Under the pieces are notes generated by a model. That model was not told the DNA's origin, did no database searches, and saw nothing but the letters and a program-made list of their open reading frames with translations. Shown here in pieces: positions 14,073-21,858 of a stretch of DNA of 25,341 nt. Made by a program: the position numbers and the translations under genes. The stretch's first letter is position 1. The number at the start of each line of letters is the position of its first letter. The stretch is from BS750m-G4 sp964472195 (lineage in GTDB: Bacteria; Bacteroidota; Ignavibacteria; Tepidaquicellales; Tepidaquicellaceae), in assembly GCA_964472195.1 (NCBI GenBank), contig CAYYJH010000039.1:1-25341 (forward strand), written 5' to 3'.

Positions 14073-15970
14073 ATGAAAAAGATAATACTTACTGTTTTAA
14101 TTTTGGTATTGGGCTTTTCTTTTGCTTATCCTCAACCCCAGCCAAAAATAATTAACCAGCCTGTAACACCTCATATGATGTCTCATGACCCTGAATTTGC
14201 AACAGACTCAACTGTAGCAACAGGCTTGAATGTTGTTGGTAATGGATTATACGTTTATCTGTCTGTTGTAAACAGATTAGATACATCTGCAATCCAGAAT
14301 GCTACATGGACATTCAACATGAAACCAACAGGGTCTAGTGCTACATTCGTTACGATACCAACCCTTGGTTGGGTAAAATTCCGAACGGATGTTAAAGGAT
14401 TATATGAGGTTAAATGTGCAATAACAACAAGTACAGGTTCCGCCGATACCACATTGAAGATATTCGCCAGCGACTGGGTCGGTGTAGGCAATTTTCAGGG
14501 TGTACCGGCAGCATTTCCAAATTGTATGACCTGCCACGCAGGTATGCCTGCATTCTTAAGCATCTTTAACAGATGGAAAGAAAGCGGTCATGCGAACATG
14601 TTTAGATATAATATAGATAGTGGTGCAGCCTATTATGGAACAGGTTGTTTCCCATGCCATACTACTGGTTACGACCACAGTCTATGGAATGATAATCATG
14701 GTTTCGATGATGTAGCCCGCACTCTTGGATGGAATTGGGCAAATTTTTCTCCACCACACCCGGGCGTCTGGGATACACTTAAAACTATGTATCCTTCACT
14801 TGTTGCATTTGCCAGCATAGGTTGTGAGAACTGCCACGGTGCTGGAAGTGAACATGCTAATGGCGGCGATACAACAAAAATTCAGATTTCCTATGATGCC
14901 GGTGTTTGTGGCTCTTGCCACGATGAACCCTGGAGACACGACATATACGCAATGTGGGAAAACTCAAAACATAGCGAAATGCCATGGACAAACTCAATAG
15001 CTCAAGGACCGACTAACCCATCTTATATGACAAACAGTCTTGGTAACTGTATAAGATGTCACTCAGGTGAAGGTTTTATAAACCTTACTTATGAGAGAGG
15101 AACAAATACAGAAGGGATGAAAGAAGCGGATCTAACACAAAACGGATGCCAATCCTGTCACGATCCGCACGGAAATACACCTACAGGACACCAATTGAGA
15201 ACCATACCAGCTGATACACTGGCAAATGGAGTTTCATACGGTGATCTTGAAGAAGGTAAAATCTGCGTTACGTGTCACATGGCAAGAAGAGATGTGAACG
15301 TTTATACACAATCAAATGTCAGTTCCTCACATTGGGGTCCGCATCACTCACCACAAGGCGATGTCCTCATTGGTACAAATGCTGGGACATTCGGAATTCC
15401 GTATATAACCGGTTCTCATAAAAATATCGAAGGTGGATGTGTTGGCTGTCATATGGCGGAAACAACAGACACAGGTACGGTAACAAGAGATAAAGTTGGC
15501 GGTCACACATGGAATCTTCACTATGAATCTACAAATTACGACCATGTAACAGGATGTCTTTCCTGTCACCCCGGAGTAACAAGCTTTGATGATTTCATCG
15601 CACCAGCAGATTATGATGGAGATAATACAATTGAACCTTGGCAAAAAGAGGTTGAAGGATGTCTTACAAATTTAAGAATAGCACTTCCACCGGTTGGGTT
15701 AGACTCATTAAACTGGCATCTTATCGCAGCAGACTCCAACAACGTGACCTTGCGGAAAAGATACTGGAATTACCTATTAATTGAAGATGACCTGAGTAAA
15801 GGTATGCATAATCCATTCTTTGTAATAAATGTCCTTTTGAATTCAATAAATGTGGGCATTACTCAAAACGGCACAGAAATTCCTGAAAGATTCGATATGT
15901 CACAAAACTATCCGAATCCTTTCAACCCATCGACTAAGATTGATTTTTCCGTACCAAGAAGTTCGATAGT
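14073..15970 (+). CDS. Secreted nine-haem c-type cytochrome with type IX secretion tail, 3' end lost in gap
   Basis: Likely an extracellular or cell-surface electron carrier. A signal peptide (MKKIILTVLILVLGFSFAYPQ) leads to an Ig/PKD-like beta domain (about 45-140). Nine CXXCH haem sites lie between about 150 and 500: CMTCH, CFPCH, CENCH, CGSCH, CIRCH, CQSCH, CVTCH, CVGCH and CLSCH. Many extra His residues (for example GHANMF, SEHANG, GPHHSP) can serve as distal ligands. After a linker the tail reads SQNYPNPFNPSTKIDFSVP (about 610-630), the start of the roughly 80-residue type A sorting domain used in type IX secretion by Ignavibacteria and relatives. The rest lies in the 100-N gap; the frame after the gap (to 16094) is not reliable. 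Substrate is unknown. Confidence 0.88.
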
Positions 15971-16070
15971 NNNNNNNNNNNNNNNNNNNNNNNNNNNNNN
16001 NNNNNNNNNNNNNNNNNNNNNNNNNNNNNNNNNNNNNNNNNNNNNNNNNNNNNNNNNNNNNNNNNNNNNN
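15971..16070. other. Scaffold gap of 100 N
   Basis: Exactly 100 N of placeholder. It interrupts the sorting domain of the cytochrome. Such domains are repeated in many genes of these genomes, a plausible reason for the assembly break. Confidence 0.95.
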
Positions 16071-16147
16071 TTTTTTATTATCAATTCTTCCTGAACTTAA
16101 CGACCTTATTCATTTTTAAAATTAATATTACTCATTGAGTTTTATCG

Positions 16148-16166
16148 AAGTTTATTTAATAAACTT
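16148..16166. repeat. 19-base palindrome upstream of carA
   Basis: AAGTTTATT, one T, AATAAACTT: nine of nine arm positions match. It lies about 90 bases before the carA start in the gene-free stretch after the gap. It could be an operator for carAB; as an RNA hairpin it lacks a G+C core and a U tract. Confidence 0.4.
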
Positions 16167-16254
16167 ATTTCAAGTTAGAACTCTTCTTATTTATCACAGA
16201 TATATTTACATAAATGAGTTATATTATAAAAATCAAATCTACTAACAACTTTAT

Positions 16255-17328
16255 ATGCCATCCGAAAAATATGAAACTAAACTAATACTCGAAGACGGAG
16301 CAATCTTTGAGGGCATTCCTTTTGGTTCAAAAAAGGAAGTTGCCGGCGAAGTAGTTTTTAACACTGGAATGATTGGTTATCCGGAAAGTCTTACCGATCC
16401 ATCTTATAAGGGACAAATATTAGTGCTTACGTATCCCTTAATTGGTAATTATGGAATACCACCCAATGAAAAAGAAGATAACCTATTAAAATATTTCGAG
16501 TCGGATAAAATTCAAATTCAGGGTTTGATTGTCTCTAATTGTTCCGATTCATACTCCCACTGGAACGCACAAAAGTCTTTATCAGAATGGATGAAGGAAC
16601 ATAATATCCCCGGCATTACAGGTATAGATACAAGAGAACTGACTAAAATAATCAGGGAAAAAGGAACATTACTCGGAAAAATTGTTACCAATCAGAACTG
16701 TATCTCATTTGAAGATCCCAACGAGAGAAATCTTGTTTCAGAAGTTAGCATTAAAGAACCCGTTGTCTTTGAAGGGGGGAGGAAGAAAGTCATTATTGTA
16801 GATTGCGGTACTAAAAATAACATAATACGTGCATTCCTTAGAAGAAATTTTACTGTGTTATGGGTTCCATGGGATTACGATTTTTTAAAGGAAAAATCAA
16901 ATGGTATCATCATATCAAGCGGTCCTGGAAATCCCAAAAAATGTAATATAACAATTGATAACGTTACGAGAGCTTTAGAAAAAAACATCCCTATTCTTGG
17001 AATCTGTCTTGGTTCACAAATTTTAGGATTAGCAGCCGGTGCAAATACTTATAAATTAAAATACGGTCACAGAAGTCAGAACCAACCCTGTATAGAATCA
17101 GGAACAAAGAGATGTTACATTACGGTTCAGAATCATGGTTATGCAATCGATTCCAACACACTACCCCAAGACTGGCGTGAATGGTTTTACAATAATAATG
17201 ACAGTACAAACGAAGGTATTATACACATTTCAAAACCTTTCTTTGGAACACAATTTCATCCTGAAGCATCACCCGGACCGGATGACACTGAATTTTTGTT
17301 CGATATGTTTTTGAGGGCAATGAAGTAA
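16255..17328 (+). CDS. carA: Carbamoyl-phosphate synthetase small (glutaminase) subunit
   Basis: Releases ammonia from glutamine and passes it to CarB for carbamoyl phosphate, the shared precursor of pyrimidines and arginine. The 357-residue product begins with the CarA N-domain (LILEDGAIFEGIPFGS, FNTGMIGYPESLTDPSYKGQ). A class I amidotransferase domain follows, with nucleophile Cys251 in GICLGSQ and the His335/Glu337 pair in QFHPEASPGP. Two positions that are His in E. coli CarA differ: Ser after CLG, and Gln in QNQPC. Wording such as LPQDWREWF, NDSTNEGIIH and KPFFGTQFHPE resembles eukaryotic CPS. The catalytic triad is intact. Its TAA shares one base with the carB ATG, so the two are translationally coupled. 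Confidence 0.95.
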   Translation: MPSEKYETKLILEDGAIFEGIPFGSKKEVAGEVVFNTGMIGYPESLTDPSYKGQILVLTYPLIGNYGIPPNEKEDNLLKYFESDKIQIQGLIVSNCSDSYSHWNAQKSLSEWMKEHNIPGITGIDTRELTKIIREKGTLLGKIVTNQNCISFEDPNERNLVSEVSIKEPVVFEGGRKKVIIVDCGTKNNIIRAFLRRNFTVLWVPWDYDFLKEKSNGIIISSGPGNPKKCNITIDNVTRALEKNIPILGICLGSQILGLAAGANTYKLKYGHRSQNQPCIESGTKRCYITVQNHGYAIDSNTLPQDWREWFYNNNDSTNEGIIHISKPFFGTQFHPEASPGPDDTEFLFDMFLRAMK

Positions 17329-20300
17329 TGAATCTGATAACAACGAAATACAAGAAAATTCTGATAATAGGCTCTGGTGCAATACGTATTGGTCAAGCAG
17401 GAGAGTTTGATTATTCTGGCAGCCAGGCAATTAAAGCTCTAAAGGAAGAAGGTATTCAAACAGTTCTGATTAATCCGAACATTGCAACAATTCAAACTTC
17501 GGATCACTTTGCGGATATAGTATATTTTGTCCCGATTGATGGATACTTTGTCCAAAAAGTAATAAAAAAAGAAAAGCCCGATGGTGTGTTACTTGGTTTC
17601 GGCGGACAAACAGCATTAAACGTCGGGATTGAATTAGTCAAGCAAGGTGTTTTCAAAAACAACAATGTAGCAATATTAGGGACTCCTGTCGAAGCTATTC
17701 AAAATACAGAAGACAGGGATTTATTCGTAAAAAAATTAAATGAGATAAATTTAAAATCCCCTGTGAGCAAAGCTGTAGCAAGTGTAGAAGAAGCTATTGA
17801 AGTTGCTAAAAGTATCGGTTACCCTGTAATGTGTCGTGTTGCGTATGCACTGGGAGGACTGGGTTCCGGTGCAGCTTATAATAAAAACGAACTTGAAGAA
17901 CTTACCAGGAAAGCTTTTTCTTTCACTGAACAAATTTTAATAGAAGAATATTTCGGGGGTTGGAAAGAACTCGAATATGAAGTTGTAAGGGATAGTTATA
18001 ACAACTGCATTGTAGTATGCTCAATGGAAAATATGGACCCGATGGGTATTCATACAGGAGAAAGTATAGTCGTAGCACCTGTACAAACCCTAACTGCATC
18101 AGAGAACTTCAAACTGAGAGCACTGTCAATTAAAGTGATCAGGCATCTTGGAATTGTAGGTGAATGTAACATACAGTTTGCTCTCAATCCTAAATCCGAA
18201 GACTACAGAATAATAGAAGTTAATGCAAGATTAAGTCGAAGCTCAGCACTCGCTTCAAAAGCTACCGGTTATCCTTTGGCGTTTATCGCTACAAAATTAG
18301 CTTTAGGTTACAGCTTAACAGAAGTGAACAATATCATCACAAAGGAAACATCGGCGTGCTTTGAGCCAGCTTTGGATTATATCGTTCTTAAGCATCCAAG
18401 ATGGGATTTACAAAAATTCAGGAAAGTTACTCAAAGCCTGGGATCTGAGATGAAATCAGTCGGAGAAGTTATGGCAATTGCCCGCTCCTACGAAGAGGTT
18501 TTACAAAAAGCGATAAGAATGCTGGACGTAGGTATGAAAGGAGTTGTTTGCAATGACCTCGAATTCGATGATCTAGAAAAAGAATTAAAAGAACCAACCG
18601 ATAAAAGAATATTTGCTATTGCAGAAGCAATAAGAAGAGGATTTACGATTGAGAAAATTCATAAGCTTTGCAAAGTTGACGCGTGGTTTCTTTATAAGAT
18701 AAAAAATATAATTGATACTGAAAATAAACTGCAAGAATTTGGTCTTGATAATTTACCTGCTGCACTTTTTAAAGATGCGAAACAAAAAGGTTTTTCAGAT
18801 CAGCAAATAGCGATGATTACAGGTAGTGATGAATTTTCGGTTAGAGAGAAACGAAAAAGTTTGAACATCCTTCCGTATGTTAAACAGATAGATACTTTAG
18901 CTGCTGAATACCCAGCCAAGACAAATTATTTGTATTTTACTTATAATGGTCGAGCAGATGATCTTGATTTCAAAGATAAAAACGAGGTCGTGATTATCGG
19001 CAGCGGGGCTTACAGGATTGGGTCTTCGGTTGAGTTTGACTGGTGTTGTGTTAATTCAGTAATAACTTTGAGAAATCTGGAATACCAAACGATAATGATT
19101 AATTGTAATCCGGAAACGGTAAGTACAGATTATGATATTTGCGACAAACTTTATTTTGATGAGTTAACTTTTGAAAGAATACTGGATCTTTATGAAAAAG
19201 AGAATCCACTGGGAATTATAATTTCGATGGGTGGTCAAATCCCAAATAATCTTGCACTGCCGTTGAATAACGCAGGTGTTAAAATCCTGGGCACATCTCC
19301 CAGAAGCATCGATATGGCAGAGAACAGGAATAGATTTTCTCAACTATTAGATAAATTTGGAGTTGACCAACCAGAATGGAGGGAATTAACTAATATTGAA
19401 GATGCTGAAAATTTTGCAGAAAAAGTTGGCTATCCTGTACTGGTTAGACCGAGTTACGTTCTGAGCGGAGCAGCAATGAGCATTGCACTGAGTAAAAATG
19501 AGTTAGAAGAATATTTGAAGAAAGCATCCGACATTAGCCAGAAGTACCCTGTTGTCATTAGTAAGTTTATAACCGATGCAAAAGAAATAGAAATTGATGC
19601 GGTCGCAAAAGAAGGTGAACTCTATTGTTATGCAATCTCAGAACATGTCGAAAATGCAGGTGTTCATTCGGGAGATGCAACACTGGTGTTGCCTCCACAA
19701 AGAACATATCTGGAAACGATGAGAAGGATTAAATTCATCGCTAAAAAGATCGCAAAATCTTTAAAAATAACCGGTCCCTTCAATATACAGTTTATAGCCA
19801 AGGATAATGATGTAAAGGTGATAGAATGTAATTTAAGAGCCTCAAGAAGTTTTCCTTTTGTTTCAAAAGTTTTTAAGCTAAACTTTGTTGATTTAGCCAC
19901 AAAAGTTATCATGAGAAAAGAAGTTCCCAGGATAGATAAGTCATCTTTTGATTTGAATTATGTTGGTGTAAAGGCTCCCCATTTTTCTTTTACCAGGCTG
20001 AAAGGTTCTGACCCAATTTCTGGTGTTGAGATGGCATCGACAGGAGAGGTCGCATGCCTGGGAGACGATTTTAATGAAGCATTTTTAAAAAGCCTTATGT
20101 CTGTCGGTTTTATACTTCCTAAGAAAACAATTTTACTATCCACAGGTCCAATAGACAGCAAAGCAGAATTTCTGAAGAGTACAATAATTCTTGAACAAAT
20201 GGGATTTAAATTCTACGCAACAAAAGATACAGCAGAATTTATGTCAGACAATGGAATTAATGCGGAGGTTTTATACATGCCACTGGAAAATAAAGAACCT

Positions 20301-20525
20301 AACACATTAACATACATTACCAACAAAAAAATAGATTTGGTAATAAATATGCCACAAAACATCGAAAAAGAAGAACTCGAAAATGATTATCTCATTCGAC
20401 GAAAAGCTGTTGATTTCGATGTTCCTTTAATCACAAATCTACAACTTGCAAAAAGATTTGTTGAAGCACTCAACCGAACACATATAAAAGATTTAAAAGT
20501 TAAAAGCTGGGATGAATATATTTAG
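17328..20525 (+). CDS. carB: Carbamoyl-phosphate synthetase large subunit
   Basis: Makes carbamoyl phosphate from bicarbonate, two ATP and the ammonia delivered by CarA. The 1065-residue product has the two duplicated ATP-grasp halves: first half GSGAIRIGQAGEFDYSGSQA, GGQTALN and IEVNARLSRSSALASKATGYPLA (to about 400), then the oligomerisation region with LYKIKNIIDTE. The second half has GSGAYRIGSSVEFDWC, NCNPETVSTDYD, GGQIPNNLA and IECNLRASRSFPFVSK. A C-terminal MGS-like regulatory domain (about 935-1065) follows. The sequence is strikingly like eukaryotic CPS and Bacteroides CarB, for example EFDWC and VKQIDTLAAEYPAKTNYLY. Start and carA stop overlap as TAATG. Allosteric control through the MGS domain (UMP in E. 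coli) is plausible but not shown. Confidence 0.97.
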   Translation: MNLITTKYKKILIIGSGAIRIGQAGEFDYSGSQAIKALKEEGIQTVLINPNIATIQTSDHFADIVYFVPIDGYFVQKVIKKEKPDGVLLGFGGQTALNVGIELVKQGVFKNNNVAILGTPVEAIQNTEDRDLFVKKLNEINLKSPVSKAVASVEEAIEVAKSIGYPVMCRVAYALGGLGSGAAYNKNELEELTRKAFSFTEQILIEEYFGGWKELEYEVVRDSYNNCIVVCSMENMDPMGIHTGESIVVAPVQTLTASENFKLRALSIKVIRHLGIVGECNIQFALNPKSEDYRIIEVNARLSRSSALASKATGYPLAFIATKLALGYSLTEVNNIITKETSACFEPALDYIVLKHPRWDLQKFRKVTQSLGSEMKSVGEVMAIARSYEEVLQKAIRMLDVGMKGVVCNDLEFDDLEKELKEPTDKRIFAIAEAIRRGFTIEKIHKLCKVDAWFLYKIKNIIDTENKLQEFGLDNLPAALFKDAKQKGFSDQQIAMITGSDEFSVREKRKSLNILPYVKQIDTLAAEYPAKTNYLYFTYNGRADDLDFKDKNEVVIIGSGAYRIGSSVEFDWCCVNSVITLRNLEYQTIMINCNPETVSTDYDICDKLYFDELTFERILDLYEKENPLGIIISMGGQIPNNLALPLNNAGVKILGTSPRSIDMAENRNRFSQLLDKFGVDQPEWRELTNIEDAENFAEKVGYPVLVRPSYVLSGAAMSIALSKNELEEYLKKASDISQKYPVVISKFITDAKEIEIDAVAKEGELYCYAISEHVENAGVHSGDATLVLPPQRTYLETMRRIKFIAKKIAKSLKITGPFNIQFIAKDNDVKVIECNLRASRSFPFVSKVFKLNFVDLATKVIMRKEVPRIDKSSFDLNYVGVKAPHFSFTRLKGSDPISGVEMASTGEVACLGDDFNEAFLKSLMSVGFILPKKTILLSTGPIDSKAEFLKSTIILEQMGFKFYATKDTAEFMSDNGINAEVLYMPLENKEPNTLTYITNKKIDLVINMPQNIEKEELENDYLIRRKAVDFDVPLITNLQLAKRFVEALNRTHIKDLKVKSWDEYI

Positions 20526-20569
20526 ACGCAGTAATCATAAACACGTAAATCGATAAATAATCTCAAAAT

Positions 20570-20601
20570 AAAAAGACGAGATATAATAGATCGTTTTCTT
20601 A
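20570..20601 (+). terminator. Weak terminator-like hairpin after carB
   Basis: AAGACGA pairs with TCGTTTT (one G-U pair, possible only in plus-strand RNA) around an 11-base loop, with T-rich sequence after it. Stem is short and AT-rich; it lies 45 bases past the carB stop, where an end is needed because the next gene converges. Confidence 0.3.
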
Positions 20602-20635
20602 ATTAATTTTCTTTCGGATAATTAAATTCGGAAAA

Positions 20636-21271
20636 TCATTGTGCAGCAGTTTTTCGTTCTTCATAAACGAATGGTGGAAGAGTCCTAAAAAGAAAATCCC
20701 ATAATGGACTACTAATACCGTAGGCAGTTTTATTATCAGTATAATGATGTCTCAAATGATATTCCTTTAAGAAACGACCAAGTTTGCCTGTCATTTTATA
20801 ATGATGCGTTGCATAGTGTATGAAATCATATACCATATAACCTATAATAAACCCAGCAAAGATATTGAAGTGATATACACCGAAGACAAAAAGAAATACG
20901 AAATAGAACAAAGTCGCTAACGGGATGCTCACCATCAATGGCATAACAAGTCTCGTATGATCTCTCGGATAATCGTGATGTATTCCGTGAATAAGATGGA
21001 TAATCTTTTTCCCTCTTTCAGATTTTGCGGGAAAATGAAATGCCCACCTATGGAATGAATACTCGAAAATAGTCCACAATAATACTCCACCTAATGCAGT
21101 AAGGATTCCATAAACTAAATTAACGGATAAAAATCCTAAATATAACATGTATGTACTAACCGGGATGTACACAACAAATGGTGTTGCAGGATGAATATGT
21201 GAAAAGTACTCAAGTACAGGATTTTCAAACAGTCTGATTGTTTCATCTTTATTTGATACAAAGTGAGCCAT
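20636..21271 (-). CDS. Fatty acid hydroxylase superfamily protein (FA2H/Scs7-like, membrane di-iron)
   Basis: A 211-residue integral membrane protein with helices near 30-48, 50-68, 108-130 and 135-152. The histidine clusters of the di-iron hydroxylase/desaturase superfamily are complete: HRWAFH (74, 79), HLIHGIHHDYPRDH (92-105), HYATHHY (152-157) and HLRHHY (172-176). The spacing and the GIHHDYPRD motif resemble fatty acid 2-hydroxylases acting on ceramide acyl chains, without the cytochrome b5 domain of the fungal enzyme. It may therefore add a 2-hydroxyl to lipid acyl chains. Substrate is inferred from family only. AAAGGGG just before ATG is a ribosome binding site candidate. A promoter-like box and a 20-base palindrome lie upstream. 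Confidence 0.82.
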   Translation of the reverse strand: MAHFVSNKDETIRLFENPVLEYFSHIHPATPFVVYIPVSTYMLYLGFLSVNLVYGILTALGGVLLWTIFEYSFHRWAFHFPAKSERGKKIIHLIHGIHHDYPRDHTRLVMPLMVSIPLATLFYFVFLFVFGVYHFNIFAGFIIGYMVYDFIHYATHHYKMTGKLGRFLKEYHLRHHYTDNKTAYGISSPLWDFLFRTLPPFVYEERKTAAQ

Positions 21272-21300
21272 CGATCCCCTTTCGTAGTTTAATATAAACC

Positions 21301-21320
21301 TTTTAACAAATTTGTCAAAA
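21301..21320. promoter_or_regulatory. 20-base near-palindrome, operator candidate for the fatty acid hydroxylase gene
   Basis: TTTTAACAAATTTGTCAAAA is symmetric at nine of ten arm positions with no spacer. It overlaps the right end of the predicted minus-strand -7 box (21323-21316) and its expected start site, where a repressor dimer would block transcription. No regulator is adjacent. Confidence 0.35.
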
Positions 21321-21323
21321 ATA
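21316..21323 (-). promoter_or_regulatory. TAnnTTTG-type -7 box for the fatty acid hydroxylase gene
   Basis: On the minus strand TATTTTTG matches the Bacteroidota housekeeping -7 element. The predicted start of transcription would give a leader of about 38 bases. A clear TTG -33 element is lacking. Confidence 0.3.
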
Positions 21324-21419
21324 TAATTATTTCTGTATAAAAAAAAGTAATTAAAAGAAAAATATCAGCAAATCGTTTGCGTTATAAAAATCTATAAATC
21401 TTACTCTTTCATCGTAAGC

Positions 21420-21440
21420 CTTATCTGATAAGTGATTCAC
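21420..21440. promoter_or_regulatory. Two overlapping small palindromes upstream of the HU promoter
   Basis: CTTATCTGATAAG (six-base arms) shares its last base with GTGATTCAC (four-base arms). They lie just upstream of the predicted -33 element of the HU gene and could bind a regulator. Confidence 0.3.
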
Positions 21441-21451
21441 TAATATAATGG

Positions 21452-21482
21452 TTGCTTTTTTATTAATGCATAGTTATTTTTG
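21452..21482 (+). promoter_or_regulatory. Bacteroidota-type housekeeping promoter of the HU gene
   Basis: TTG at 21452-21454, a 20-base spacer and TATTTTTG at 21475-21482 fit the TTG / TAnnTTTG promoter of Bacteroidota sigma-A. The predicted transcript would have a leader of about 40 bases before ATG 21527. Confidence 0.5.
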
Positions 21483-21526
21483 TGTTTAGATATTGTAAAC
21501 ATTTTCAAAAACTTAAAAATAAAAAT

Positions 21527-21799
21527 ATGAACAAAGTAGAATTAATTGGACAAATTGCAAAAGATGCAAAACTCACAAAAGTTGCTGCCAAAGCTGCACT
21601 GGAATCAACTCTTGGAGCAATTCAAACGTCTTTAAAAAAAGGTAAGAATGTTACATTAGTTGGCTTTGGAACATTCTCTGTTTCAAAAAGGAAAGCGAGA
21701 ATCGGCAGGAATCCACAAACGGGTGCTGAACTGCAAATTCCTGCAAAAAAGGTTGCTAAATTTAAAGCTGGTAAAGATCTATCCGACAGTGTAAAATAA
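21527..21799 (+). CDS. HU-family DNA-binding protein
   Basis: Small histone-like protein that bends and compacts DNA as a dimer. The 90 residues run MNKVELIGQIAKDAKLTK, a helix pair, then GKNVTLVGFGTFSVSKRKARIGRNPQTGAELQIPAKKVAKFKAGKDLSDSVK. This includes the GFGTF and RxGRNPQTG signatures and the arm that inserts proline into the DNA minor groove. ATG 21527 is chosen because the family starts with MNK; the frame is open 45 bases further upstream (21482), but that would add 15 unmatched residues and start at the promoter. A monocistronic gene with its own promoter and terminator, as usual for abundant HU. Confidence 0.95.
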   Translation: MNKVELIGQIAKDAKLTKVAAKAALESTLGAIQTSLKKGKNVTLVGFGTFSVSKRKARIGRNPQTGAELQIPAKKVAKFKAGKDLSDSVK

Positions 21800-21814
21800 T
21801 TGAATTTTCGATTA

Positions 21815-21847
21815 TCAAAAAAAAGCCCGCTTAAACGGGCTTTTTTT
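21815..21847. terminator. Bidirectional terminator between HU and the M1 aminopeptidase
   Basis: AAAAGCCCG and CGGGCTTTT pair around a six-base loop (CTTAAA). A T run follows on the plus strand and an A run precedes it, giving a U tract in either direction. It serves the convergent HU and aminopeptidase genes. Confidence 0.9.
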
Positions 21848-21858
21848 ATTGTTTAATA

